This document shows, one piece after another, positions 1 through 8,239 of a stretch of DNA of 64,000 nucleotides. How positions within the stretch are numbered: the stretch's first letter is position 1; every line of letters begins with the position of its first letter. The stretch comes from Paraburkholderia azotifigens (GTDB taxonomy: Bacteria; Pseudomonadota; Gammaproteobacteria; Burkholderiales; Burkholderiaceae), in NCBI RefSeq assembly GCF_007995085.1, contig NZ_VOQS01000005.1, positions 682,001 through 746,000 of the forward strand, given 5' to 3'. Under the pieces are notes generated by a model, which ran no database searches, was not told the DNA's origin, and saw nothing but the letters and a program-made list of their open reading frames with translations. A program made the translations under genes and the position numbers.

Positions 1-1
1 G

Positions 2-592
2 TTCATCAATGCACTGGAGGTCGGCTATCTCGACAACTTCGAGACCGACAAGGGGCACGAGCACGGGTACGAAATCAGCGTCGACATTCCCATCTTCGAC
101 TGGGGCAGCGCGAAAGTCGCGCGGGCAGAAGCCATCTACATGCAGTCGGCGAACCGGCTCGCCCAGACGGCGATTGACGCCCGTTCCGAGGTTCGCGAGT
201 CGTACTCCGCGTACGCGACAAGCTACGACGTTGCCAGGCACTACCGCGATGAAGTCGTGCCCGTGCGCAAGACCATCTCGGACGAAATGCTGCTGCGCTA
301 CAACGGCATGCTGACAAGCGTATTCGAGCTACTCGCCGATTCGCGCGACCAGGTCGCAGCCGTCAACGGATACATCGACGCGCTGAAAGAGTACTGGCTT
401 GCTGAGACGGACCTTCAACAGTCGCTGGGTGGCCGGCTTCCGCCGCTTGCCATGGGGCAGACGCCCGACGTACCGCGCAGCGCTGAAGCGCCAGCACCTG
501 CCGCACAACCAGCACCGGCTCCGATGCGGGACTCGCCGTTGCCTGCTCCCGCGACGCAGCCCGCATCGTCGACGAATTCAGAAGGTAAATGA
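2..592 (+). CDS. TolC-family outer-membrane efflux protein, 3' part (5' end outside window)
   Basis: Only the last 196 residues are present; the frame is open to the window edge. The text reads as the second half of a TolC/CusC-type trimeric outer-membrane channel: a beta-strand-like stretch with VDIPIFDWG (the usual conserved 'PLFDGG'-like turn), then long helices (residues about 45-135) rich in Ala, Glu and Arg, and a Pro/Ala-rich tail. Such proteins form the exit duct of RND or metal efflux pumps. It overlaps the multicopper oxidase gene by ATGA at 589-592, so they are translationally coupled and the cargo is probably copper. The Pro/Ala tail of about 45 residues is longer than in typical TolC and may be a periplasmic linker. 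The exact subfamily cannot be judged without the N-terminus. Confidence 0.85.
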   Translation, partial: FINALEVGYLDNFETDKGHEHGYEISVDIPIFDWGSAKVARAEAIYMQSANRLAQTAIDARSEVRESYSAYATSYDVARHYRDEVVPVRKTISDEMLLRYNGMLTSVFELLADSRDQVAAVNGYIDALKEYWLAETDLQQSLGGRLPPLAMGQTPDVPRSAEAPAPAAQPAPAPMRDSPLPAPATQPASSTNSEGK

Positions 593-1890
593 ACATGGTT
601 TCACGTCGAAATTTTCTCGGCGGCTCAGGCGCGGCGCTCCTCGGCGCGGCGTTGGTCAGCAAGGCGGGAGCAGTTTCACTTCCGGAAGCGGCCATCATGG
701 AAAAAACGGCGACCCAGCCACCGCTTGTGCCGCCAAATGGTCGCCCCTATACGCCCGTGGCAACGCTCAATGGCTGGACGTTGCCCTGGCGGATGAAGAA
801 CGGCTGGAAGGAGTTTCATCTCATCGCCGAGCCGGTCGTTCGCGAAATGGCTCCGGGCATGAAGGCAAATCTCTGGGGTTATAACGGCCAGGCACCTGGG
901 CCGACCATCGAGGCGGTCGAAGGCGACAAGGTCCGCATCTTCGTGACCAACAAACTGCCGGAACACACCACGGTTCATTGGCACGGGATGCTGGTGCCGT
1001 CCGGGATGGACGGCGTAGGCGGTCTCACGCAACCACATATCCCGCCCGGCAAGACGTTCGTCTATGAATTCCAGCTCGAGAAGCACGGCACTTTCATGTA
1101 TCACCCGCATGCCGACGAGATGGTGCAGATGGCCATGGGGATGATGGGCACGTTCATCGTGCATCCGAAGGACCGCAGCGTCATGCAGGTGGACCGCGAC
1201 TTCGTGTTCCTGATGTCCGCCTACGACATTGACCCAGGGAGCTTCACGCCACGCGTCAACGAAATGACGGACTTCAACATGTGGACGTGGAATGCCCGGG
1301 TCTTTCCCGGCGTCGACCCGTTGCCCGTACGCGCAGGAGACCGGGTGCGCATCCGCTTCGGCAATCTGACGATGACCAATCACCCCATTCATCTTCACGG
1401 GTACAGCTTCGAGGTCGCAGGAACCGACGGTGGATGGATTCCCCCTTCCGCACGCTGGCCGGAAGTGACAGCCGACGTTGCAGTCGGTCAGATGCGCGCC
1501 ATCGAGTTCACGGCAAACCGGCCCGGTGACTGGGCGTTTCACTGCCACAAGTCCCATCACACGATGAATGCGATGGGGCATCAGGTCCCGAACCTGATTG
1601 GCGTACCGCAGAAAGACCTGGCGAAACGTATCAACAAGCTCGTGCCGGACTACATGGCGATGGGCAGTACCGGCGGCTCGATGGGTGAGATGGAGATGCC
1701 GCTACCCGACAACACGCTCCCGATGATGACGGGCACCGGGCCATTTGGCGCGCTGGAAATGGGTGGCATGTTCACCGTCGTGAAAGTGCGTGAGGGACTC
1801 GGCCGTAACGATTACCGCGACCCGGGCTGGTTCAGACACCCGGCGGGAACCGTTGCGTACGAGTACACAGGTGAGCTGCCCGATCACTGA
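589..1890 (+). CDS. Multicopper oxidase with Tat signal (copper resistance)
   Basis: 433 residues. A twin-arginine leader (SRRNFLGGSG, residues 5-14) sends the folded enzyme to the periplasm. Copper ligands are visible: HWHG at 130-133, YHPH at 171-174, HPIHLHG at 265-271 and HCHKSHHTM at 318-326 (type 1 Cys with His and Met). The C-terminal third is Met-rich (residues about 355-400), as in CueO/CopA-type cuprous oxidases. At 433 residues, with the third ligand cluster starting only about 90 residues after the second, it looks like a two-domain oxidase rather than the three-domain CueO type. Probable job: oxidising Cu(I) to Cu(II) in the periplasm. The start at 589 overlaps the TolC-like stop; an in-frame ATG at 598 is an alternative. 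It is the second gene of the copper operon. Confidence 0.9.
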   Translation: MNMVSRRNFLGGSGAALLGAALVSKAGAVSLPEAAIMEKTATQPPLVPPNGRPYTPVATLNGWTLPWRMKNGWKEFHLIAEPVVREMAPGMKANLWGYNGQAPGPTIEAVEGDKVRIFVTNKLPEHTTVHWHGMLVPSGMDGVGGLTQPHIPPGKTFVYEFQLEKHGTFMYHPHADEMVQMAMGMMGTFIVHPKDRSVMQVDRDFVFLMSAYDIDPGSFTPRVNEMTDFNMWTWNARVFPGVDPLPVRAGDRVRIRFGNLTMTNHPIHLHGYSFEVAGTDGGWIPPSARWPEVTADVAVGQMRAIEFTANRPGDWAFHCHKSHHTMNAMGHQVPNLIGVPQKDLAKRINKLVPDYMAMGSTGGSMGEMEMPLPDNTLPMMTGTGPFGALEMGGMFTVVKVREGLGRNDYRDPGWFRHPAGTVAYEYTGELPDH

Positions 1891-1900
1891 TTTCGTGGAG

Positions 1901-1920
1901 GGCTGGACATGACGCCAGCC
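1901..1920 (+). other. Intergenic hairpin between oxidase and CusF-like gene
   Basis: GGCTGG (1901-1906) and CCAGCC (1915-1920) form a 6-bp stem with an 8-base loop, 10 bases after the oxidase stop. No T-run follows, so it is more likely an mRNA-processing or stability element inside the operon than a full terminator. Confidence 0.4.
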
Positions 1921-1954
1921 GGGATTTGTTATTTCAACTGTGGGAGAGAGCGTA

Positions 1955-2302
1955 ATGAAGAACGCGATTGCTTCGATTGTGATGGGGTGTGCCGTAGCTG
2001 TTTCTGCAAGCGCCTATGCGGCCAGTGACACGGACAACATGAATATGGCAAGCGGTGCCCAACAGGGCTCGAGCGCGAAGAGCAGCATGTCGCACGGCGA
2101 GATCAAGAAAGTGGATGTCACCGCTGGAAAGCTGACCATCAAGCACGGTCCACTCGAGAACCTCGACATGGAAGCGATGACGATGGTGTTCAAGGTCAAG
2201 GACCCGGCCATGCTGTCCCAGGTGAAGGTCGGCGACAAGATCGATTTCGTCGCCGAGGAGATTGACGGCTCACTCACGGTGATGAAGCTGCAGAAGCAAT
2301 GA
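1955..2302 (+). CDS. CusF-like periplasmic copper-binding protein
   Basis: 115 residues: a Sec signal peptide (about 1-24, ending AYA), a Met-containing spacer (residues about 27-45), then a CusF/YdeI-type OB fold (about 50-113). The CusF signature is present: G-K-LTIKHGP followed by DMEAMTMVFKV, giving the His and paired Met ligands for Cu(I)/Ag(I). In known systems CusF passes periplasmic copper to an RND pump; here it may hand it to the oxidase or to the pump that uses the TolC-like channel. The ATG at 1955 is preferred over the GTG at 1940 because GGGAGAGAG (1942-1950) lies at the right distance and the signal peptide begins there. Confidence 0.88.
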   Translation: MKNAIASIVMGCAVAVSASAYAASDTDNMNMASGAQQGSSAKSSMSHGEIKKVDVTAGKLTIKHGPLENLDMEAMTMVFKVKDPAMLSQVKVGDKIDFVAEEIDGSLTVMKLQKQ

Positions 2303-2311
2303 GTATCCAAT

Positions 2312-2338
2312 GGGGTGCCAGGACAACGAGAGCACCCC
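2312..2338 (+). other. Intergenic hairpin between CusF-like gene and copC
   Basis: GGGGTGC (2312-2318) pairs with GCACCCC (2332-2338), a perfect 7-bp stem with a 13-base loop, just before the copC ribosome-binding site at 2351. No T-tract follows. It could set differential expression within the operon. Confidence 0.4.
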
Positions 2339-2363
2339 GATTCAAACAAGGGAGGTAACAATC

Positions 2364-2738
2364 ATGAACGCCTTGATGCGTAACGCTATCGCTCGTGCAG
2401 CGGCGGTCACCACGTTAGTGCTTTCACCCGGGCTTGTATTTGCCCACGGCAAACTGGAAAGCGCGACGCCATCGGCTGGCGGCACAGTCGATGCATCGCC
2501 AGCGTCGCTCCGCCTCACTTTTAACGAGGACCTCGAGTCTTCGTTCAGCATGATTAAGGTCGTAGATTCATCCGGCACTCCCGCGACCAACGAAAAAGCC
2601 AAAGTCGACGCTTCGAACCCGCGCGTGCTGCTGGTTGCGATTCCGAAGCTTGCTTCTGGCTCATACACCGTGCAATGGGCCGTCATGACACATGACGCTC
2701 ACAAGACGAAAGGCACCTACACTTTTGCGGTGAAGTGA
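2364..2738 (+). CDS. copC: CopC-like periplasmic copper carrier
   Basis: 124 residues. A signal peptide (about 1-28) ends before HGKLESATPSAG, the classic CopC N-terminus in which the first His of the mature protein is a Cu(II) ligand. The remaining cupredoxin-like beta-barrel carries the usual LRLTFNEDLE, and ends TYTFAVK. A second His-rich motif THDAHKTKG near the C-terminus supplies the other copper ligands. CopC carries periplasmic copper and works with CopD, whose gene follows with a TGATG overlap. The start at 2364 has a perfect GGAGGT Shine-Dalgarno at 2351-2356; the earlier ATG at 2310 would add 18 residues ahead of the signal peptide and lies inside the hairpin region. Confidence 0.92.
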   Translation: MNALMRNAIARAAAVTTLVLSPGLVFAHGKLESATPSAGGTVDASPASLRLTFNEDLESSFSMIKVVDSSGTPATNEKAKVDASNPRVLLVAIPKLASGSYTVQWAVMTHDAHKTKGTYTFAVK

Positions 2739-3679
2739 TGAACGACGGTTCCCTCGGCGTTTTGCGGTTGGCATTTGTGGCGCTCCAGAACATCAGTTTC
2801 ACCGTGCTTGTGGGCGCATTGCTATGTGACACATGGTTGTCTCGCAGAACATCGCGATGGCAGACACGTGTCAGCTGGCATTTGCTCCTCACCTTGCGCA
2901 TGGGTTCGTTCACTGCGCTTGTCTCCAGTGCCATTGCATTCTGGATTCATTGCGCGCTGATGAGCGAATCCTCGCTCGTCGATGCGGGGCCCGCCGTTCG
3001 CTCGATGCTGATGGAAACCGGCTTTGGTCACGCATGGCTGGCAGGCGCAGTCTCGCTGCTGATAGCACTCGTACTTTCACTGGCGCAGTCCGGGCATCCG
3101 ATACGCTTCAAGGCGGCGCTCTGGCTCACGCTCGCGAGCGTCGCAATGTCACGCAGTCACGCGGGCCACCCTGTCGATGCGGGTGTGCTAAGCCTTCCGG
3201 TGTGGGTCGACTGGTTGCACATGCTCGCTATTAGCGTGTGGGTCGGACTCGTTCTCGTGACAACATATATCGTTGTGCCGCGCATGTTCAATGCCCCCGT
3301 CGCCGAGCGTGCGAACAGTGCGGCATTCGTTCAGTCGCTGTCTGATACCGCCACGCTCGCGCTGGTTATCCTCTTTGTCACCGGCGCGTATAGCGGCTGG
3401 CGCGGAATGAATACACCTGAGAGCCTGCTGACGTCGTTCTATGGGCAAGTGCTATTGCTCAAATTCTTGCTTGTGCTCATCGCCGCATCGCTCGGCGGAC
3501 ACAACCGGTTCTTCGAGATGCCGGCCCTCCTGACCTTGTTGAATGGAGTGCCACCGGAACCGGCTGTTCGACCGCTGAAACGGTTTGCTGCGGTCTTGCA
3601 TGTCGAGTCGGTCGTACTGACTGGTGTGCTCGTTGCCGCTGCCGTCCTCGCTTCCAGTCCTTTGCCCGGGTCCATGTGA
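2738..3679 (+). CDS. copD: CopD-like inner-membrane copper transport protein
   Basis: 313 residues, strongly hydrophobic with about eight predicted membrane segments, as in the CopD family (PF05425 at the C-terminal half, residues about 175-300). Conserved His and Arg residues in SRSHAGHPVDAG and VDWLHMLAISVWVG fit metal contact on the periplasmic side. CopD is thought to move copper across the inner membrane with CopC. The ATG at 2738 overlaps the copC stop (TGATG); a GTG at 2735 is possible but would overlap more. It closes the copper operon; no clear terminator was seen directly after it. Confidence 0.88.
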   Translation: MNDGSLGVLRLAFVALQNISFTVLVGALLCDTWLSRRTSRWQTRVSWHLLLTLRMGSFTALVSSAIAFWIHCALMSESSLVDAGPAVRSMLMETGFGHAWLAGAVSLLIALVLSLAQSGHPIRFKAALWLTLASVAMSRSHAGHPVDAGVLSLPVWVDWLHMLAISVWVGLVLVTTYIVVPRMFNAPVAERANSAAFVQSLSDTATLALVILFVTGAYSGWRGMNTPESLLTSFYGQVLLLKFLLVLIAASLGGHNRFFEMPALLTLLNGVPPEPAVRPLKRFAAVLHVESVVLTGVLVAAAVLASSPLPGSM

Positions 3680-3965
3680 CCCGCTGGATAGGGGCGAATA
3701 CGCGGCATACAACGTTCACGCTGATGGTCGTCATCGATGGCCGAGGATGGCTGAATCCTGGACGACCTGAGGCATTGGCCGTCTTTGATGGGCCGCTCCA
3801 GGTTCATTCCTATTACGGAACAGTCTGCGAATTTTCGTAAGCGATAGCGATCAATCAAACACGACTCTCCGATAAAGGTCGCACACGCGCGTTCGCACGC
3901 AACTGGCGGGTTTAGGCAGTATGACTTTCCGTGAGCCAGTGGCTGGCCCGCCGTGAGGAACCAAA
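3680..3965. other. Non-coding stretch between copD and the IS element
   Basis: About 290 bases without a convincing gene. It contains an inverted pair GGCGGG (3905-3910) and CCCGCC (3947-3952) that could form a long-loop hairpin. It may hold the 3' leader of the copper operon or part of the insertion target. Nothing else was recognised. Confidence 0.5.
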
Positions 3966-3973
3966 CGCGGGTT
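3966..3973 (+). repeat. Left sub-terminal inverted repeat of IS element
   Basis: CGCGGGTT, matched in inverse orientation at 5328-5335. The flanking bases also partly match (left ACGCGGGTTAG, right complement TCGCGGGTTGG). Confidence 0.55.
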
Positions 3974-4041
3974 AGCATCACTGCCAGAGCCGCACGATGT
4001 GCACAGGGCACACCCCGGCGATTTCCAGCGCGGAGGCCAGC

Positions 4042-5172
4042 GTGAACCACGATAGCACGGTGTTTGTCGGTCTGGATGTTCACAAGGAGTCGATCACGGT
4101 GGCGTACGCAATCGATATGGCCGACGTGGAACTGTTGGGCAAGATCGGAACGCTGAAGGCGGATATCGATCGCTTGTGCAAGCGTGTTCAGTCGAAGGCG
4201 CGCCATGTCCGCGTTGTCTATGAAGCCGGCCCCTGCGGCTACGGACTCTACAGGGAGCTCGTTGAAAGAGGATTCGACTGCGTGGTATGCGCGCCGTCCC
4301 TGATCCCGAAGAAACCGGGCGAGCGCGTCAAGACGGACCGGCGCGATGCGGTCAAGCTCGTACGCGCACTGCGCGCTGGCGACCTGTCAGCGGTACACGT
4401 GCCGGATGTTGAAGATGAGGCGTTCCGGGACCTGGCGCGCACATGGGCGGCAGCGAAAGCAGATCTCAGACAGGCCCGCCAGCGATTGAAGTCCTTCCTG
4501 CTATCGCATGGAGTCCGCTACTCAGGTAACGCCAACTGGGGTCCCGCGCACCGGCGATGGATAAGCGTATTTGCATTCCCAAACCACTGGCAGCAACTGG
4601 CCTTCGACGAGTGCCGTCGCACGATCGAAGACAGGTTTGCGCAATGTGAGCGCCTCGAGGCGACCCTGCACGAAGCTGTCGTCGGCTGGCGATTTTATCC
4701 GGCCATTCTCGGTCTGCAGACCATGCGCGGCATACAGTTCATCACCGCCGTGGGCATGCTCTCCGAATTGGGAGATCTCTCCCGCTTCGAGCACCCGCGT
4801 CAACTGATGGCCTGGCTGGGCGTGACGCCCTCAGAACATTCTTCGGGTGAGCGGCGGCGTCAGGGCAGCATCACGAAGAACGGCAATAGCTATGCAAGAA
4901 AGCTGCTCGTCGAGGCCGCCTGGAGCTACAGATACCCGGCACGCGTGAGCCCGGAAATTCAGCGCCGACATGAAGGCATCCCCAAACGCATCCTCGACCG
5001 TGCCTGGGACGCACAGGTCCGACTCTGCCGCCGATACCGCAAGCTGGCAGCACGCGGCAAGAATGTGAACATCGCTGTCGTCGCCGTCGCACGCGAACTT
5101 GCGGGGTTCATCTGGGACATCAGCAAGCTCGCAATGTCGCTCGCCGTAACGCGAAACGAGCAGCCGGCGTAG
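4042..5172 (+). CDS. IS110-family (DEDD) transposase
   Basis: 376 residues from the GTG at 4042, which has GGAGG about 8 bases upstream; the ATG at 3997 would add 15 unlikely residues. N-terminal RuvC-like DEDD domain: GLDVHKES (first Asp), YEAGPCGYG (Glu) and KTDRRDAVKL (last two Asp). C-terminal Tnp domain: MRGIQFITAVGMLSELGDLSRF and the conserved Ser segment SGERRRQGSITKNGN. The family makes a circular intermediate and inserts using a structured guide (bridge/seek) RNA from its own non-coding end. The frame is intact and all four acidic residues are present, so the element may be active. Confidence 0.93.
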   Translation: MNHDSTVFVGLDVHKESITVAYAIDMADVELLGKIGTLKADIDRLCKRVQSKARHVRVVYEAGPCGYGLYRELVERGFDCVVCAPSLIPKKPGERVKTDRRDAVKLVRALRAGDLSAVHVPDVEDEAFRDLARTWAAAKADLRQARQRLKSFLLSHGVRYSGNANWGPAHRRWISVFAFPNHWQQLAFDECRRTIEDRFAQCERLEATLHEAVVGWRFYPAILGLQTMRGIQFITAVGMLSELGDLSRFEHPRQLMAWLGVTPSEHSSGERRRQGSITKNGNSYARKLLVEAAWSYRYPARVSPEIQRRHEGIPKRILDRAWDAQVRLCRRYRKLAARGKNVNIAVVAVARELAGFIWDISKLAMSLAVTRNEQPA

Positions 5173-5327
5173 CGCTGAGCTTGGCTACACAGATTTGACG
5201 AGTTTCCTGAAGGCGGCGTAGCCCGGCACCCGAGCAACCCGCGGCTGGACTATGCAACGGACATCATTCGATTTGCGACTTTAGATAGCGGCAGGCTCAA
5301 GGGGCGGACCTCTGTAATGCGGTACCC
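5173..5327 (+). ncRNA. Candidate IS1111-type guide (seek/bridge) RNA region
   Basis: In the IS1111 branch of the IS110 family the recombination-guiding RNA is made from the non-coding end downstream of the transposase. Here about 155 bases lie between the stop codon and the right inverted repeat, enough for such an RNA. No fold was computed, so the call rests on position only. Confidence 0.3.
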
Positions 5328-5335
5328 AACCCGCG
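5328..5335 (-). repeat. Right sub-terminal inverted repeat of IS element
   Basis: AACCCGCG, the inverse of CGCGGGTT at 3966-3973. Eight matching bases about 155 bases after the transposase stop. Confidence 0.55.
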
Positions 5336-5631
5336 AATATCAGTGCGATCCACCGTCGAGACTTACTGCTACGTCGCCCTCAGGAAATTCATGTGTCTTC
5401 CAAACGAAAACCGATCCCGATTGACACGGAAAGTCATATCAGTTCACTAACCCGACGTTCCCAACCGGGCGCTACTGTCCGCAACGGGTCGACCCCGGCA
5501 CTGCGGAGCGTAGTGGTGCGTCGAACGGCTCCAGGTGGGAAGCGCGGCTTTAGTCATCGATCTCACTGCCGCACGTGCCGGCGAACCGCTTACACTATCA
5601 GTACGGCGCAACTGCCGTATTGGAGGTTGCT

Positions 5632-5811
5632 ATGGCCCGAAAGTTATCTGAAATTTTCAGGCGGCGTTCAGTGACAGGCGCGCCTGATGACGCGGCCCAC
5701 GGGGAATCTCAAGCTCAAAGGGATGAGCATACGAGGTTTGCACAGACGCAAGCGAAGAAGCTCTGGGAGACGGTCAGTCGCCACCGCCACAAACAGTCAC
5801 GCGGCCGCTGA
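5632..5811 (+). CDS. Small basic protein of unknown function
   Basis: 59 residues, not recognised. It begins MARKLSEIFRRRS, is hydrophilic, has a central acidic/Gln stretch and a basic C-terminus (SRHRHKQSRGR). No signal peptide or membrane segment. The start is supported by TTGGAGG at 5620-5626, and a strong intrinsic terminator follows at 5924-5957, so the short gene probably forms its own transcript. The pattern would suit a small cytosolic nucleic-acid- or ribosome-associated protein, but that is only a guess. Confidence 0.5.
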   Translation: MARKLSEIFRRRSVTGAPDDAAHGESQAQRDEHTRFAQTQAKKLWETVSRHRHKQSRGR

Positions 5812-5923
5812 GTCATGGTGGCTTGCGCGCTGCGACGGCACCAGAACGACTGAATAGAATCGCGAGTTGGTCCCGGTCCCTTTGCACGCCATCGCGCAAT
5901 AAGTGATGGATCATGCGCTCAAC

Positions 5924-5957
5924 ACCCGCCGGTCTCAATGAGAGGGCGGGTTTTTTT
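5924..5957 (+). terminator. Rho-independent terminator
   Basis: ACCCGCC (5924-5930) pairs with GGCGGGT (5945-5951) and is followed by a run of seven T (5951-5957). This is the cleanest intrinsic terminator in the window. It ends the transcript of the small gene at 5632 before the dehydrogenase operon. Confidence 0.85.
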
Positions 5958-6164
5958 GGGGCAGACGGGCCCTGTGGCGAATCGGCAGTCGGAGGGGATT
6001 TCTCCGCGCAACCCGCAGTGCATGTGCGCGCTCGCGCGGCTCGCCCGATGGCAGGATATCCGCCGTGGCCACCGTGCGCGGACAGGCGGCGTCAAAGGTG
6101 GCGCAACGCACAAGCACACAGGCAGCAGAACGCCTACGATGTCTGAAACACCCAGGAGGCCGTC

Positions 6165-7262
6165 ATGACCACGGCTGCCAGTTTTCACATCGGCTACACA
6201 CGGTACCTCGGCCCAGAGGGCGAACCCGTGCATCCGCTTCCGACCTTCGCAAGGGACCCCGCGGCGCTCCTGCCGCTGTATCGCGCGATGGTGCTGACAC
6301 GAGCGTTCGACACCAAAGCGGTTGCACTGCAGCGGACGGGTCAACTCGGCACATTCGCATCGTCGCTTGGCCAGGAGGCGGTCGGCGTCGGCGTGGCGAG
6401 TGCAATGCGCCCCGAGGACGTGCTGTTTCCTTCCTATCGCGACCACGCGGCCCAATTGCTGCGCGGCGTCACGATGACGGAAAGTCTGCTCTATTGGGGT
6501 GGTGACGAGCGTGGAAGCGATTTCAGTGTGCCCCGCCTCGACTTTCCTAACTGTGTGCCGATCGGCACGCAGGTCTGCCATGCGGCGGGCGCCGCCTATG
6601 CATTCAGGTTGCGCAAGGAGCCACGCGTCGCGATGGTGCTTGTCGGCGATGGCGCCACGTCCAAGGGAGACTTTTACGAGGCGATGAACTTCGCCGGCGC
6701 GTGGGGCGCGCCGCTCGTGCTCGTGATCAACAATAATCAATGGGCGATTTCAGTGCCGCGCAGCCATCAGAGCGCAGCACAAACGCTCGCGCAAAAGGCG
6801 ATTGCAGCGGGAATCGACGGGCTGCAGGTCGATGGCAACGACGTGATTGCCGTGCATCACGTGGTGGGGGCGGCACTCGCGAAGGCCCGGCGCGGCGACG
6901 GTCCGACCTTGATCGAAGCGCTCAGCTATCGCCTCGGCGATCACACGACGGCCGACGATGCCACCCGCTATCGCGATGCCGAAGAGGTCAGCAGGCAATG
7001 GGAGTTCGAGCCGCTGCGCCGGTTGCGCACATACCTGATCCGTATGAACGTTTGGGACAAGGCGCGGGAAGAGGAACTCGGCAAGACGTGTCACGCACAG
7101 GTGGCAGAGGCGGTCGAGGCGTATCTCGCGGTTGCTCCGCCTGACGTGTCCGCGATGTTCGACCATCTCTATGAGACGCTGCCGCTCGCTATGCGCGAGC
7201 AACTGGCGATGGCGCAGCGATTTGCTCGCGTTGCGCCCGCTGCGGGGAACGGCCATGGCTGA
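6165..7262 (+). CDS. 2-oxo acid dehydrogenase E1 alpha subunit (pyruvate/branched-chain type)
   Basis: 365 residues. Thiamine-diphosphate enzyme: the TPP motif runs from GDG at 161-163 to NN at 189-190, and SSLGQEAVGVGVA (66-78) is the usual substrate-side helix. With E1 beta it decarboxylates a 2-oxo acid and passes the acyl group to the lipoyl arm of E2. The N-terminal extension (RYLGPEGEPV) and the YRDHAAQL loop point to the PdhA/BkdA1 type with pyruvate or a branched-chain oxo acid as substrate; the choice cannot be made from sequence alone. AGGAGG at 6154-6159 sets the start. The following gene overlaps it by 8 bases, and E2 comes next. Confidence 0.9.
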   Translation: MTTAASFHIGYTRYLGPEGEPVHPLPTFARDPAALLPLYRAMVLTRAFDTKAVALQRTGQLGTFASSLGQEAVGVGVASAMRPEDVLFPSYRDHAAQLLRGVTMTESLLYWGGDERGSDFSVPRLDFPNCVPIGTQVCHAAGAAYAFRLRKEPRVAMVLVGDGATSKGDFYEAMNFAGAWGAPLVLVINNNQWAISVPRSHQSAAQTLAQKAIAAGIDGLQVDGNDVIAVHHVVGAALAKARRGDGPTLIEALSYRLGDHTTADDATRYRDAEEVSRQWEFEPLRRLRTYLIRMNVWDKAREEELGKTCHAQVAEAVEAYLAVAPPDVSAMFDHLYETLPLAMREQLAMAQRFARVAPAAGNGHG

Positions 7263-8235
7263 TCTGAACATGGTCGAGGCGGTGAATGTCGCGCTTGCCT
7301 GGGAGCTTGCGCATGACCCCGCTGTCGTGCTGCTTGGCGAGGACATTGGCGTGAACGGCGGCGTGTTTCGCGCAACCGCGGGCTTGCAGACGCGCTTTGG
7401 AGTGCAGCGCGTGATCGATACGCCGCTCGCCGAAACGGCGATCGTCGGCACGGCGATCGGCATGTCCGCAATGGGCCTCAGACCGGTCGCGGAGATTCAG
7501 TTCAGCGGCTTCATCTATCCGGCCATCGACCACTTGCTGAATCACGCGTCGCGTTTGCGGCACAGGACGCGCGGAAGGCTCACGTGTCCTCTCGTGGTCA
7601 GGTCGCCAGTGGGTGCGGGCATTCACGCGCCGGAGCATCATTCCGAAAGCCCGGAAGCGCTGTTTGCGCACATACCCGGATTGCGCGTCGTGACCCCGTC
7701 TTCGCCCGCGCGCGCATATGGCCTGCTGTTGGCGGCAATCCGCGATGCGGACCCGGTCATCTTCTTCGAGCCGACACGCCTCTACCGCCTCTTCAGGCAG
7801 CCTGTGGAAGACAACGGCGAGGCGTTGCCGCTCGATTGCTGCTATGTGCTGCGCGACGGGACGGATGTGACGCTCGTCAGTTGGGGCGGGGCGTTGCAGG
7901 AAGTCCTCGCGGCCGCTGACCTGCTTGCGCAGGAAGGCGTGATGGCGGAAGTGATCGACGTGGCCACGCTCAAGCCGCTCGACATGGACACGATTCTCGC
8001 GTCGGTAGCGAAAACGGGACGCTGCGTGATCGTGCATGAGGGATCGCGCACGGGCGGCGTCGGCGCGGAGATTGCGGCGGGCATTGCCGAGCGCGGACTC
8101 TATTCGTTGCTGGCGCCCGTGCAGCGCGTCACGGGCTATGACGTCGTGGTCCCGCTGTACCGGCTCGAGAGTCAATACATGCCAGGCAACGAGCGCATCG
8201 TTGCTGCAGTCAGGCAGACACTGGAGGCGCAGTGA
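7255..8235 (+). CDS. 2-oxo acid dehydrogenase E1 beta subunit
   Basis: 326 residues starting MADLNMVEAVNVALAWELA. Conserved features of the transketolase-like beta chain: LLGEDIGVNGGVFRAT, DTPLAETAIVGTAIGM, HHSESPEALFAHIPGLRVV and the C-terminal transketolase domain ending ERIVAAVRQ. It pairs with the alpha chain to form the heterotetramer and helps bind TPP and E2. The start at 7255 overlaps the alpha gene; the upstream frame (from 7132) has no family resemblance. Confidence 0.92.
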   Translation: MADLNMVEAVNVALAWELAHDPAVVLLGEDIGVNGGVFRATAGLQTRFGVQRVIDTPLAETAIVGTAIGMSAMGLRPVAEIQFSGFIYPAIDHLLNHASRLRHRTRGRLTCPLVVRSPVGAGIHAPEHHSESPEALFAHIPGLRVVTPSSPARAYGLLLAAIRDADPVIFFEPTRLYRLFRQPVEDNGEALPLDCCYVLRDGTDVTLVSWGGALQEVLAAADLLAQEGVMAEVIDVATLKPLDMDTILASVAKTGRCVIVHEGSRTGGVGAEIAAGIAERGLYSLLAPVQRVTGYDVVVPLYRLESQYMPGNERIVAAVRQTLEAQ

Positions 8236-8239
8236 AACC

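Larger units (their letters stand above)
3966..5335 (+). mobile_element. IS110-family insertion sequence, probably IS1111 subgroup
   Basis: A complete DEDD transposase gene (4042-5172) lies between an 8-bp inverted repeat, CGCGGGTT at 3966-3973 and AACCCGCG at 5328-5335. IS1111-subgroup members carry short sub-terminal inverted repeats, a short leader and a longer 3' non-coding end that encodes the guide RNA; the layout here (69 bases before, about 155 after the gene) fits. True ends should lie a few bases outside the repeats. No target duplication is expected for this family. The exact ends are an inference from the repeats alone. Confidence 0.6.

Noticed and set aside
5393..5674. 93-residue frame after the IS element
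   Set aside because: Overlaps the better-supported small gene at 5632 in another frame; no ribosome-binding site or family.
6046..6064. Sigma-54-like TGGCAG...CCGCC upstream of the first E1 alpha gene
   Set aside because: Spacing fits but the -12 half does not match TTGC; taken as chance.
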